A DNA stretch of 64,000 nucleotides from positions 62,001 to 126,000 of the forward strand of contig CAIPFE010000028.1 in NCBI GenBank assembly GCA_903864275.1. The letters are read 5' to 3'. The notes below the pieces were generated by a model. The model saw only the letters and a list, made by a program, of their open reading frames with translations. It searched no databases and was not told the origin of the DNA. The position numbers and the translations under genes were made by a program. Source of the stretch: an uncultured Mucilaginibacter sp. Its GTDB lineage: Bacteria > Bacteroidota > Bacteroidia > Sphingobacteriales > Sphingobacteriaceae. Below are positions 52,574-62,131 of the stretch, piece by piece. Numbering within the stretch: the first letter of the stretch is position 1; the number at the start of each line of letters is the position of its first letter.

Positions 52574-54256
52574 TCACAGCAAATACTTCCGCTTCAACTC
52601 CTCGCTCACAATGTATGCATCCTCTACCACCGATTCAGGATAACCAATTGTTTCCAAAATAGCAATACCGTTTTTGTTTTTTAACACACCTGTTTTCATT
52701 TTATAATCAAATACCAGGCGGGTATCGTTTACTGTTTCTTCGAAAGAGTAAACGGCGTAATCATTATCAAGCAATTCGGCAAGCTCAAGGTCGTGGGTGG
52801 AGACAAAGACAAAATTTTTGTTATCGGTTAAATAGGTCAGTACTGATTTGGCTGCGGCAATACGTTCAATTGTATTGGTTCCGCGGAATATCTCATCAAT
52901 AATAACCAAACTCTTAACCGGTTCATCGCCGCCGGCCTGGTTGATAATATTAAGTATAGATAGGGCTTCGGCCTGGAAATAACTCTTATTTTCCCCGAGA
53001 TTATCTGCCGTGCGGATACTGGTTTGAATTTTAAGCAGCGGCGCCTTGTATTCCTTGGTACAGGTGGTAAATATGGTTTGTGCTAAAAGTGCATTAATGG
53101 CAATTGACCGTATAAAAGTAGTTTTGCCCGACATGTTCGAGCCTGTGATCAAAACCCCTTCGTCAGTGCGGGTACGTATGGAGTTTGGCACACAATTATA
53201 AATGAGCGGGTGGTACATATCCACCAGGTCCATCTGCAGGTTTTCGGTATAAAATACCGGTTTGCTGTAGTGTGTAAGCCCTGCCCTGAATGACTGGATG
53301 GAGATCAGCGTATCAATTTCAGCAACATAATTAAAGATCACTTCAATATCCCCCCGGTATTTATTAACGCGCTTTACCGAAGTGATAAACATCAAAGGTT
53401 CCAGCAGGAAAAGCAGTTTTATAAACTTATAAACTGCGTAACTCAAATTCTCGGGGTTGCCTGCCAGCTTGCTTTCAAAGCTGACCAGGTTTAACGAACG
53501 ATTTAGTCCCGACAAATTATTTAAGCTGCTTTTTACCAATTCGTCCTGCTCGAAATGTAGTTTTTTTAATAATTTCCGGGCAACGCTATGCAAAATGATC
53601 AGCTGCGGCAATGACCTGGCGTATGACGATATTTTGTTCTTTGTGCCATAGTGTAGAGCGATATTGCCGGCCAGCAAGGCTATCAAAACCACAAAACATA
53701 CCTGGGTGGGCACAATAAACAAAGATATTATTAAGCCTATGATAGCTATTCCCGAAATTCTGGTGTAAAAGCTAATCAGGCCTCCCAGCAAATAGTCGTG
53801 CCTTTTCAAAAATAATTCGGCCAGGTAGTAGGCATCACCACTACTTAGTTTCGACAGCTCTAACTCAATGCTTTCCTGGTCGGGCCTGGGCATATTCAGC
53901 GCCTCAACTTTTTTGTCGAATTTAAGCAGCCTTTCAAATGAGGTTTCGGGGGTAAAAAGTTTTTTGTACAGGTATTGCTTTCCGGGTTTCGAGTTGGTGC
54001 GGTCGATATAATCAAAAATTTCATTAAGGTCCAGGTCTTCAGCGGTTGCAGTTGACACTTTGAAAGGTTCGTCGCCGGCGTTTAAATATGCGCCTATTAA
54101 TTTAAAATTGCGCCTGGTATTTACCGGACGGCCCCATTTGCTTCGTATTTTTTCTAAATTTTTCTTAATTGTCTGGCGCCTGTTGTAGTAGTTGTATATA
54201 TAAATTACCACAAGAAAAGAAGCCAATAATGCAACTGTAAAAAACCAATAAAACAT
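52574..54256 (-). CDS. Membrane-anchored MutS-family ATPase
   Basis: A 560-residue protein from the ATG at 54256. An N-terminal TM helix (FYWFFTVALLASFLVVIYIYNYY) and a second hydrophobic pair around residue 180 (GIAIIGLIISLFIVPTQVCFVVLIALLAG) precede a helical core and a MutS-type ATPase with ITGSNMSGKTTFIRSI (Walker A, about residue 375), LVIIDEIFRGTNTIER (Walker B), STHDLELAELL and a C-terminal helix. The mismatch-recognition domain I of true MutS is absent. Membrane anchoring argues against general mismatch repair; the role is unknown. The start at 54307 is less likely. Confidence 0.88.
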   Translation of the reverse strand: MFYWFFTVALLASFLVVIYIYNYYNRRQTIKKNLEKIRSKWGRPVNTRRNFKLIGAYLNAGDEPFKVSTATAEDLDLNEIFDYIDRTNSKPGKQYLYKKLFTPETSFERLLKFDKKVEALNMPRPDQESIELELSKLSSGDAYYLAELFLKRHDYLLGGLISFYTRISGIAIIGLIISLFIVPTQVCFVVLIALLAGNIALHYGTKNKISSYARSLPQLIILHSVARKLLKKLHFEQDELVKSSLNNLSGLNRSLNLVSFESKLAGNPENLSYAVYKFIKLLFLLEPLMFITSVKRVNKYRGDIEVIFNYVAEIDTLISIQSFRAGLTHYSKPVFYTENLQMDLVDMYHPLIYNCVPNSIRTRTDEGVLITGSNMSGKTTFIRSIAINALLAQTIFTTCTKEYKAPLLKIQTSIRTADNLGENKSYFQAEALSILNIINQAGGDEPVKSLVIIDEIFRGTNTIERIAAAKSVLTYLTDNKNFVFVSTHDLELAELLDNDYAVYSFEETVNDTRLVFDYKMKTGVLKNKNGIAILETIGYPESVVEDAYIVSEELKRKYLL

Positions 54257-54511
54257 AGGATAAATGTAATAGCAACCGTTAAAAAAACCGTCAAAAATAC
54301 GCCGCAAAGCTATTTAGCTGTCTACGTATAATCAACCGCCATAGATACGAATAAAAGTAAAATAAATGCGGCTGAATAGAATTATAAACGCACGAGCGGC
54401 TTTTTTTGTTTTTTATGAGGCAGGTTTGAGATGAAAACCGGTACCAACGTAAAAGGCCTTCTTTCGATAATCCAATTTCAATGGCCGGGATTTTTTTACG
54501 GGTATCGACCT

Positions 54512-56458
54512 TTAAAGGCTGGGATCAGATACATCGTCGGACAGTTCAACTATCACTTCGTCCAAACGTTCAAGTACCCCCTTTATATATTCAAGTATTT
54601 TGTCATTCGATGGGTCAATTTCAAGCATGTCAATTGATCCTTTTAAAGTCGCCAAAGGCCCCCGTATGAGGTGCGACTGTTTCCAGGCCGTTTCCTTGAC
54701 ATTGTTAATATGCTCCTGTATACGCATATTGGCATTTTTTAAGCTTTCCTCAGAATTTTTTGTGACGGTTATATCCGACAGCGCCATCATTAATCCAAAT
54801 ATTTCGTTTTTATCGTTTGTTATCGGGAATAACCTGGCATTATACCAGTGTACTGAACCATCCGGTTTCGGGAAATTCATTTCGTAGCTGATATTACCGC
54901 CTTTTAGTACAGCTTGCGTGTACATGATAAACTTGGGGTATCTTTCTTTTGGAAAATAATCGGCAAGCAGCGCTCCTTTTACCGGAACATGCTTAAACTG
55001 ATCGGTTAGAAATTTAACAGCACTAGGATTAAATGTCATTACCTTAAGTTGCCTGTCCATTAAAACATAAGCAGTATCTGTTGTATCCATAATGATCTTT
55101 AAGTTGGCCTCTGATCTTATTAAGACATTTTCAGCCTTTTTTCGCTCTGTAATGTCGCGGGCAATAACAAGCATCTGGTTATCTGCAATCGTTTTCAAAT
55201 TTACTTCCACATCAAACAGTTGTCCGTTTTTGTGTACCAGCTGCCTTTGTTTTATTATTGATTTGCCAATGCCAAGGGCCCCAAGCAGCAGCGGGTCCGT
55301 TTTTAATTGCTCAGGTTCAATAAGGTCGATGATGTTTAATTTCATTAATTCTTTACGGCTATAGCCGGTCATTTTGCACATACTGGCATTCACGTCGGTA
55401 AAAACACCTTTAAAATCGTGAACATATACAGCATCAGACGCCTGTTCAATTAAAGAGCGGTAATTTTCTTCACTTTTTTTAAGTTCCTCTACGGAAGCAA
55501 GCAGTTCGGCGGTACGGTCTTCTACCCGCTTTTCAAGCTGTTCATTCATTACCTTTATTTCTTCCTCGGCTTCGTGTCTTTTTTTGTCGATCCTGTTTAA
55601 CCAGTTGGCCGTTTGCAATATAACGCCGATACCCGCCAGGAAGCAGCAGATCACAAGCAGGGAAACAGTTACGTCGAGTGAAAAGAATTGAAAACGCCTG
55701 GATTCGACCCGGAAAACGCCGAAAAGGATGATCATTAATACGATCAATACCGAAAGGCGGCGCACCACTGTGGCTCCTATCAGTTCACCCGTAAACAAAC
55801 CGGTAATGCCAATGGTAGGATTTATTAGCGTTGCTATTACAGATATTAAAAAAAACAAGATCATTGCCGGCACAGCTAAATTAAGAACATAGAGATTATT
55901 AAATGAAGCTAAGCCGTACAGGTAACCAATTGCTGCAATAAAAGTTATTCCGGTAACGGCATGCAGCATGTATTGGGAAATAATACGTGTAAGCTGGCTT
56001 TTAGCGACAATGCCAAAAAAAGCAAGCCCAAGAAGAACAAAACAAACAGCGGTAATACCCGACATGCGGCCGGGAAACGGATATTTATGGGCTATCGCGA
56101 CCAGGTCGATCATAAATAATTGATCGAACCCCATATTAAAGTGAAACAGGTCCTGCGATAGGGATAGCGCCCCTGTCAGGAAGATCAGTAAGGCCAATGC
56201 CCGCAAAACTATGGTGTTATATTTTTTAACCTGAAATTGTGTAAACACCAGTGCTATCCCCAATAAACAAAACCCCAACGCCGTGTTAAACATTACTAAA
56301 ACATAGTTCAATTTTTCGCTGTAAAAAGGCAATAGGTGAAGGGCCCAGCCAATCAGCACCAAAATACCAATTGACAGGCTCACCAGCGCTATAATAGTGA
56401 CAGCTTTTACTTTAGGAAGAACATACATAAGAACCATTTTAATGTTATTTATAAGCAT
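54512..56458 (-). CDS. Multi-TM two-PAS protein ending in an orphan histidine-helix domain
   Basis: A 648-residue protein with seven or eight N-terminal TM segments (MASE-like sensing region, to about residue 285), a coiled coil (KKRHEAEEEIKVMNEQLEKR), two PAS domains (about 330-440 and 455-580) and a C-terminal DHp-like helix pair. That last part includes AWKQSHLIRGPLATLKGSIDML, like the HisKA box SHELRTPL with Ile-Arg-Gly instead. There is no ATP-binding HATPase domain and the protein ends 50 residues after the His. It closely resembles the next gene at its end. It might serve as a phospho-acceptor or scaffold for another kinase. Confidence 0.85.
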   Translation of the reverse strand: MLINNIKMVLMYVLPKVKAVTIIALVSLSIGILVLIGWALHLLPFYSEKLNYVLVMFNTALGFCLLGIALVFTQFQVKKYNTIVLRALALLIFLTGALSLSQDLFHFNMGFDQLFMIDLVAIAHKYPFPGRMSGITAVCFVLLGLAFFGIVAKSQLTRIISQYMLHAVTGITFIAAIGYLYGLASFNNLYVLNLAVPAMILFFLISVIATLINPTIGITGLFTGELIGATVVRRLSVLIVLMIILFGVFRVESRRFQFFSLDVTVSLLVICCFLAGIGVILQTANWLNRIDKKRHEAEEEIKVMNEQLEKRVEDRTAELLASVEELKKSEENYRSLIEQASDAVYVHDFKGVFTDVNASMCKMTGYSRKELMKLNIIDLIEPEQLKTDPLLLGALGIGKSIIKQRQLVHKNGQLFDVEVNLKTIADNQMLVIARDITERKKAENVLIRSEANLKIIMDTTDTAYVLMDRQLKVMTFNPSAVKFLTDQFKHVPVKGALLADYFPKERYPKFIMYTQAVLKGGNISYEMNFPKPDGSVHWYNARLFPITNDKNEIFGLMMALSDITVTKNSEESLKNANMRIQEHINNVKETAWKQSHLIRGPLATLKGSIDMLEIDPSNDKILEYIKGVLERLDEVIVELSDDVSDPSL

Positions 56459-56768
56459 TTTATAAATCGAAGGCCTGGTTTGTTTTAGCCTGTGTAAAAT
56501 GCTTATTGATAAGGTGATAATGCCTGGTTAAGTGTAACTGGGATAGCGCAGGAAATTTATATTGATTTAAAATTCAATCGCCATTACCAGGGTGATCAAC
56601 AAATACATTTACTTAACTATGTGAAATTGAATATGTTTTGATGATGAGTAATAAAGTGTGTTTAAAAAAAATATTATATTAGTAAGAAATAATAAACAGT
56701 TCTAAGAAAAATTTGAGACATATTAGCCAGGTTCCGGGGTGTTATTGAGTAGTTGGTGTGTCAGCCAT
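56459..56768. other. Intergenic region between the two PAS genes
   Basis: A 310-base A/T-rich stretch. No gene, strong promoter, terminator or inverted repeat was seen. It presumably holds the promoter of the gene ending at 54512. Confidence 0.5.
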
Positions 56769-59555
56769 TCAAAGATCGTGGTTCGATGCGTCTTCAGCCA
56801 TTTCAATAATGATGGCATCCATCCGGTCAAGCTCATTCTGGATATAGTCGAGTACCTCGTTATCCGAGGGGTCTTCTTTCAGCATAGCCGCTAATCCTTT
56901 CAGATTGGCCAACGGGCTGCGTATGAGGTGCGATTGTTTCCAGGCCATATCTTTTATACTGTTGATATGGCTACGTATCCTATCGTAAGCAGTTTTTAAA
57001 TCATGTTCGGCATTTTTTCTTTCGGTAATGTCATACAGGGCCATCATCATGCCTAATATCTCCTTATTGTCGTTTGTTATCGGAAACAAGCTTACATAAT
57101 ACCAGACCACAGCGCCATCAGCCTGGGGATAGTCAATTTCATAATTGATATGGTTTCCTTTCAATACAGCCTTTGTGAAATTAATAAACTGGGGAAACCT
57201 GTCGAGCGGGAAGAAATCAACAAGACGGTCGCCCTTTTTGGGCAAATGATAATACTCATGCTTAACAAATTCAATAGCTTTCTGGTTAAACGCCTGGGCT
57301 TTAAGCTCCAGGTCAAATAAAACATAGGCTGTTTCGGTCGTTTTTAAAATGGCTTGCAGGTTGGCTTCTGATTTCTTAAGCGATTCTTCAGCCTTAAGCC
57401 GCTCTGTAATATCGTTTGTCAGAGAAAGCCTTACCGGCCTTCCCTCGAAAATAATATCCTGTGCAATAGTCTGCACAAAGATCACAGTTCCGTCTTTCTT
57501 AAGGTGCCGTACCACGGGGTAGCCGGTTGTGCCGTCCAACTCTGTATTGTACCCTTCCAGTTGCTGATCCAAATCTTCAGCTGGCCTGAACGCGGTCACA
57601 CTCATATTTAAAAGCTCATCTTTTGAATAGCCGTAAAGGCTGGCGGCAGCCTCATTGACGTCAATAACAGACATGTTATCTTTCGCTATCATCCACAACG
57701 GCGACGGGTTGCTTTCAAACAGCAATTTATACTTTTGTTCAGATGATCTTAAATCTTCTTCGGCCTGTATCCGCGATGAAATATCAAACCCAGTTCCTAA
57801 TAGGCACTGTTCGTTTTCGTAGATAATTGAAGCTGCACTAAACAGGAAAGGGATATTGTTACCATCTTTTGTTATTGCTTTTGCTTCGACCATTGAATAT
57901 CCATCCGAAAACACCTTTTCAATGCTTTTCTTTGTTTTTTCCCGGTCTTCTTTCACTATCATGTCCCCCGCGTTTAGCTTTGTTATTTCCTCTGCGTTGT
58001 AGCCGGATATGATCTCAAAGTTTCTATTCCACCTAAGAAATTCCCCGCCGGCATTACGCAAGTAAAATAATCCGGGCAGGCTATTTATGATGGCATCCGA
58101 AAGCGTTTTTTCTCTTGAAGTAAGCTCTTCAGCCCGCTTACGGTCCGAAATATCTATCATCGTCCCAATAATGGATGGTTCACCTGCAATTATTACAGCG
58201 CTGCCAAAAATCTCTACCTGGTTCTGCTTCCCATCTTTTTTTTGCCCTGCAAATTCATAGTGGATATTATCTATTTCTCCTGTAAAACGGGCCTCGTTAT
58301 TTCTTCTCACCAATGCCTGGTCTTCTTTGCTTACGATTATTTCAATAATACTGCCCGGGGTATCGATCAGCTCGTGCTGGCCGTACCCAAAAATCTCTGC
58401 AAACCGCGGGTTTATGTATAAAAGTTTTTCCTTTTGGATTATATAGATACCCACCATCGATTTTTCGGCCAACGTCCTGAATTTTATTTCCGCTTCCCGA
58501 AGCTCAGCTTCCATCCGTTTTCGATCGGTAATATCACGGGCAATCACCAGCATCTTATTGTCAGCAAGCTTTTTCACGTTTATTTCAACTTCAAATATCG
58601 TCCCATCCTTTCGTACCAGGCGGCGCTCTCTGATTAATGACCTGTTGGGAAGATGGTAGCCGTGAATCACCGGATCCGTTTTTAATTGTTCAGGGTCAAT
58701 AATCTGCTCTATGTTTAGTTCCAACAAATCCGCCCTGGAATACCCGGTCATTTTACACATGCTTTCGTTTACCTCCGTGAAATTACCTTTATCGTTAACC
58801 AGGTAAATGGCGTCAGATGCATTTTCAAGCAACGAACGGTATTTCATATCACTTTCTTTAATGATGCTGCCGCTTCTCAATCTATCCTTGATCATATCTT
58901 TGATATTCCTGATAATATAGATGGAAAGGGAAAGGGCGACGGCTAGCGAAAGCAGAATTAAAAGAATGAATTTTTTTGAAGTACCCTGGTATATTTCCTG
59001 GTTAGCATTAAATATTTTCTTTGCTACCTGCACTTGTAATTCCATCAACCGGCTCAACCTGGTTATGATAAGAGCAAAGCCATTAACGGAACCACTTTGA
59101 ATGAACTTATCGAGTGCCCGGGTATGTTGCTTTGATAGTATGGAATCCAGGGTTTCGGTTACCTTATCGGCCTGATTTTTTATTATATCTGTTTGCCCGA
59201 CCAGCCTATTCTCTTCGGGAGTGAAATAGGTCAGTTTGTAATTATGCCAATTAATATTAATGGTTTCCCGGGCTTTTTGTACGCGCTTTCGTGCCTCCCT
59301 AAAGGCAATTACTTGGTTTTTAACATTTAAAGCTATCGGAACGATTTCCGAGACGTATTCAAAACGCACATTTGCCAATTGCTGCATGCATACCACACGG
59401 TCGGCATAAAGAGACCGGGTGTTTTCATTCATTTTTTCAAGGTCATCAATACCATAAAGGCCTAATACTATTAAGCTGGCAGCCGTAATAAATATCAGCA
59501 TGTATAATTTCGCCGAAGCACTGAACTTATTTAACATCGTATTTTCAACAAGCAT
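56769..59555 (-). CDS. Large five-PAS sensor protein with orphan histidine-helix domain
   Basis: A 928-residue protein from the ATG at 59555. Two TM helices flank a four-helix sensory domain (about residues 15-200), as in 4HB_MCP sensors. Five PAS domains follow (for example YRSLLENASDAIYLVNDKG, TLAEKSMVGIYIIQ, IINSLPGLFYLRNAGGE, LLFESNPSPLWMIAKDN, ILKTTETAYVLFDLELK). The end is an AWKQSHLIRSPLANLKGLAAML DHp-like helix and stops within 50 residues, with no HATPase. Its last PAS and DHp are paralogous to those of the gene at 54512. Whether it is phosphorylated by a separate kinase is unknown. Confidence 0.87.
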   Translation of the reverse strand: MLVENTMLNKFSASAKLYMLIFITAASLIVLGLYGIDDLEKMNENTRSLYADRVVCMQQLANVRFEYVSEIVPIALNVKNQVIAFREARKRVQKARETININWHNYKLTYFTPEENRLVGQTDIIKNQADKVTETLDSILSKQHTRALDKFIQSGSVNGFALIITRLSRLMELQVQVAKKIFNANQEIYQGTSKKFILLILLSLAVALSLSIYIIRNIKDMIKDRLRSGSIIKESDMKYRSLLENASDAIYLVNDKGNFTEVNESMCKMTGYSRADLLELNIEQIIDPEQLKTDPVIHGYHLPNRSLIRERRLVRKDGTIFEVEINVKKLADNKMLVIARDITDRKRMEAELREAEIKFRTLAEKSMVGIYIIQKEKLLYINPRFAEIFGYGQHELIDTPGSIIEIIVSKEDQALVRRNNEARFTGEIDNIHYEFAGQKKDGKQNQVEIFGSAVIIAGEPSIIGTMIDISDRKRAEELTSREKTLSDAIINSLPGLFYLRNAGGEFLRWNRNFEIISGYNAEEITKLNAGDMIVKEDREKTKKSIEKVFSDGYSMVEAKAITKDGNNIPFLFSAASIIYENEQCLLGTGFDISSRIQAEEDLRSSEQKYKLLFESNPSPLWMIAKDNMSVIDVNEAAASLYGYSKDELLNMSVTAFRPAEDLDQQLEGYNTELDGTTGYPVVRHLKKDGTVIFVQTIAQDIIFEGRPVRLSLTNDITERLKAEESLKKSEANLQAILKTTETAYVLFDLELKAQAFNQKAIEFVKHEYYHLPKKGDRLVDFFPLDRFPQFINFTKAVLKGNHINYEIDYPQADGAVVWYYVSLFPITNDNKEILGMMMALYDITERKNAEHDLKTAYDRIRSHINSIKDMAWKQSHLIRSPLANLKGLAAMLKEDPSDNEVLDYIQNELDRMDAIIIEMAEDASNHDL

Positions 59556-59635
59556 TTTTATACCCCTGGACCTCAATAATGCATTGTGCTGCTAATAAAG
59601 TATTTGTTAATAAAGTTATGATAAAAATATAATTA

Positions 59636-60403
59636 TCAACTTTTTTTACCTAAGAAGCCCAGCAAAGACTGCTGTGTAAATTCAGACAACACCAGTTCGC
59701 CGCTGATGGCTGCTCGGTGGGCCAACAATTCGTCCCAATCGGCCGTGCCTTCCCATAAAATTTCTTTTAATCCTTTAAGCGCTTCGGGGTGGTACGATGC
59801 TAATTTTGGGGCAAGCGCATTCAACCCGATATCCATGGATGCGATATCAGGGTAAACTTCGTTATACAAGCCTTTGTCTTTTGCCCATTGCGCCGTCTGG
59901 AAATCAACGGCACGTATGGTGAGTTGTGAAAAAGCCGGCAAACCAACTTTGCGAATTACAGCAGGCGATATTACGAATGGGCCGATCCCGATAGCAAGTT
60001 CGCTTAGTTTTATTGAGGCGGCTTCGGTTGCAAGGCAATAGTCGGCTGCGGCAGCCAGGCCAACCCCGCCGCCGACAGCTTTGCCCTGTATGCGGGCAAT
60101 AATAATTTTTGGTGATTTTCGGCAGGCGTTGATCACCCTGGCGAAGCCCAAAAAAAATTCCGCGCCAGCTTCTTTATCTTTTATCTGCAACAGCTCGTCA
60201 AAACTGGCGCCAGCGCAAAATGTACGTTCGCCTTCGCTTTTTAAAATAATGACCCTTGTTTGCGTATCGTTACCGGCCTGTATTATCTTATTCGTCAAAT
60301 CATCCAGTAAAGCAGCGGGCAATGAATTTTGTGCCGGGTGATAAAAGCTGATAGTGGCAATACCGATTTGACTGGCGAGGGTTACGTTTCCGGTTAATGA
60401 CAT
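59636..60403 (-). CDS. Enoyl-CoA hydratase/isomerase-family protein
   Basis: A 255-residue crotonase from the ATG at 60403; the longer reading to 60472 covers non-coding sequence. The oxyanion-hole strands are FCAGASFDELLQI and QGKAVGGGVGLAAAADYCLA, and the second acidic residue region is LSELAIGIGPFVISP. The crotonase fold and the pattern of Gly/Ala residues are clear. The reaction (hydration, isomerisation or another crotonase activity) is not clear. It is probably involved in acyl-CoA metabolism. No beta-oxidation partner is adjacent. Confidence 0.88.
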   Translation of the reverse strand: MSLTGNVTLASQIGIATISFYHPAQNSLPAALLDDLTNKIIQAGNDTQTRVIILKSEGERTFCAGASFDELLQIKDKEAGAEFFLGFARVINACRKSPKIIIARIQGKAVGGGVGLAAAADYCLATEAASIKLSELAIGIGPFVISPAVIRKVGLPAFSQLTIRAVDFQTAQWAKDKGLYNEVYPDIASMDIGLNALAPKLASYHPEALKGLKEILWEGTADWDELLAHRAAISGELVLSEFTQQSLLGFLGKKS

Positions 60404-60477
60404 AAGATGTTTGGCTGAATAGAATAAGATTTTCAAATTTAAACTAAATTGTTTGCTATGCGTCATGAGCACTAATT

Positions 60478-60564
60478 TTTACCACGGAGAGCACAAAGAT
60501 TTCACAATGCTCACAAAAAAAATACACCGGCTTCGTGAACTTCGTGTTCTCACTTCGTGGTAAA
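60478..60564. repeat. Intergenic inverted repeat (accacg / cgtggt)
   Basis: tttaccacg (60478-60486) and cgtggtaaa (60556-60564) are perfect inverted arms around a region rich in aagattt, cttcgtgaac and ttcgtgtt words. The cttcgtg words resemble a dispersed bacterial repeat. Confidence 0.5.
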
Positions 60565-60676
60565 CAATAAACATTGATTTGAAATTGATCAGTAAAATCG
60601 GCATCTTTAGCTATGCAAATGGAACGTAAATAACTTAATATAGCTCAACCTACCTAATTCAACTTAATCAACCAAT

Positions 60677-61309
60677 ATGTTCAACTTTCAAAATATTTAC
60701 CTGTTTTTCATCGCCTCGTTATTATTAAACTTAACGCCGGGTAATGATATGCTGTACGTAGCATCGCGCAGTGTTTCACAAGGGATAAGAGCCGGGATAG
60801 CTTCGGCAGCCGGGATATTTGTAGGCTGTTTTGTACATATTTCGGCTGCAGTGCTGGGGCTCTCTATTATTATTTCAAAATCGGCGTGGCTTTTTCAGAT
60901 GATCAAGTTTGCCGGGGCGGGTTATTTAATCTATCTCGGCATTAAGACCCTGTTATCCAAACCTGCGGTTAATACGACTGATGAGAAACCTGCAAAAGCC
61001 AATTATTGGAAGCTATTTAAACAGGGGATACTCACAAATGCTTTAAACCCAAAGGTCGCGGTTTTCTTTTTGTCATTTCTTCCCCAGTTTATCAACCCTT
61101 CATCTTCGTTCTTTAAAATCCAGCTTTTTATTCTCGGGATTTGGTTTGCTGTGCAGGGAACCCTGGTATTGATCATAGTTGCATGTATACTGGGTAAAAC
61201 GAAAGATTTCTTCAGGAGGAACCCCAAAGTATGGATGATACAGGAAAAAGTAACCGGCCTGATCTTAATTGGCTTAGGCATAAGAATTGCGCTTGCTTCA
61301 AAAAAATAG
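60677..61309 (+). CDS. LysE-family transporter
   Basis: A 210-residue inner-membrane protein with six hydrophobic helices. The motif LNLTPGNDMLYVASRSVSQG near the N-terminus and FKQGILTNALNPKVAVFFLSFLPQF are hallmarks of the LysE/RhtB family of amino-acid exporters. The substrate is not predictable. The next gene begins seven bases after its stop. Confidence 0.92.
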   Translation: MFNFQNIYLFFIASLLLNLTPGNDMLYVASRSVSQGIRAGIASAAGIFVGCFVHISAAVLGLSIIISKSAWLFQMIKFAGAGYLIYLGIKTLLSKPAVNTTDEKPAKANYWKLFKQGILTNALNPKVAVFFLSFLPQFINPSSSFFKIQLFILGIWFAVQGTLVLIIVACILGKTKDFFRRNPKVWMIQEKVTGLILIGLGIRIALASKK

Positions 61310-61316
61310 TAAGATC

Positions 61317-61637
61317 ATGGTGGATTTAGAAACAGCCAGGCAGATGGCATTATCGTTCACGTGGAGCGAAGAAAAAGGCCATTTTGGCATTCCCTCATTC
61401 AGGGTAAAGAATAAAATTTTTGTAACACTGTGGGTAAAAGAAAACCGCATGATGCTGAAACTGCCGCAAATCCATCAATCTGTTTTCCACTCATTTGATC
61501 CGGCCATTTTTTACCCGGTCCCCAATAAATGGGGCCACAAAGGCGCAACTTTTGTTGAGTTAAGCAAAGTGCCGCCGGCTATGTTGCAGGACGCATTGAA
61601 TATAGCATACCTGGCTGGCGCCGCCGGTAAGAAGTGA
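61317..61637 (+). CDS. MmcQ/YjbR-family protein
   Basis: A 106-residue protein from the ATG at 61317; the extension to 61287 would overlap lysE. The YjbR-like fold is supported by ALSFTWSEEKGHFGIPSFRVKNKIFVTLW and SFDPAIFYPVPNKWGHKGATFVELSKV. The family is small and basic and has been suggested to bind DNA. It is downstream of the LysE-type gene and probably cotranscribed with it. No specific role is assigned. Confidence 0.87.
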   Translation: MVDLETARQMALSFTWSEEKGHFGIPSFRVKNKIFVTLWVKENRMMLKLPQIHQSVFHSFDPAIFYPVPNKWGHKGATFVELSKVPPAMLQDALNIAYLAGAAGKK

Positions 61638-61702
61638 GAGATGAGAAGTGAGAAAATCTATAGAATAATTCCATTCACTACTCACTTTTCACCATTCAGC
61701 CT

Positions 61703-61732
61703 TTGTTCTATCCAATAGAATAATTAACTTTG
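61703..61732 (+). promoter_or_regulatory. Strong Bacteroidota promoter (TTG-N19-TAACTTTG)
   Basis: TTG at 61703-61705 and TAACTTTG at 61725-61732 are 19 bases apart, an excellent match. The ATG of the next gene is at 61739, so the leader would be about 1-3 bases. Confidence 0.75.
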
Positions 61733-61738
61733 AGCATC

Positions 61739-62059
61739 ATGAAGCTGCTTTCATTATTACTTATCGTATTGATAATAGGTACGGGTTTCGTCCAACAGCC
61801 GGCTATGCGTATGAAAATAAGTGCGGCTAATATGCAAATGATGAAGCTCCACCCGCACAAAGGCGATTGCTGCAATAAAAACAAGAAAAATGCAGGTAGC
61901 ACTTTTTGCAATTTCTGTGTACTGTGTGTCGCTTTTGTTGTCCCGGTTAAACCCGGGGTTCAAAGAAATTTTGTACCTGTCAGTGCGGAGTACCCCGAGA
62001 TGGTGCAAAGTAAATTAACAGATTATAATTCCTCCCAGTGGCGACCGCCCAACGCTTAA
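61739..62059 (+). CDS. Small exported Cys-rich protein, 106 aa
   Basis: A 106-residue protein with an N-terminal hydrophobic stretch (MKLLSLLLIVLIIGTGFVQ). The middle contains HPHKGDCCNKNKK and TFCNFCVLC (cysteines at about 44, 45, 57, 60 and 63), then a hydrophobic segment and a C-terminal WRPPNA. The His/Cys clusters suggest metal binding. The general plan resembles short Bacteroidota proteins with CC and PP motifs, but I cannot confirm a family. The next small gene is also exported and Cys-rich. Confidence 0.6.
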   Translation: MKLLSLLLIVLIIGTGFVQQPAMRMKISAANMQMMKLHPHKGDCCNKNKKNAGSTFCNFCVLCVAFVVPVKPGVQRNFVPVSAEYPEMVQSKLTDYNSSQWRPPNA

Positions 62060-62131
62060 ATTATTAACACAGTCTGCTTGTGAATTACATTCATATTAAC
62101 AGAATTAATAATTTAAGAAAAATTTAAGATC

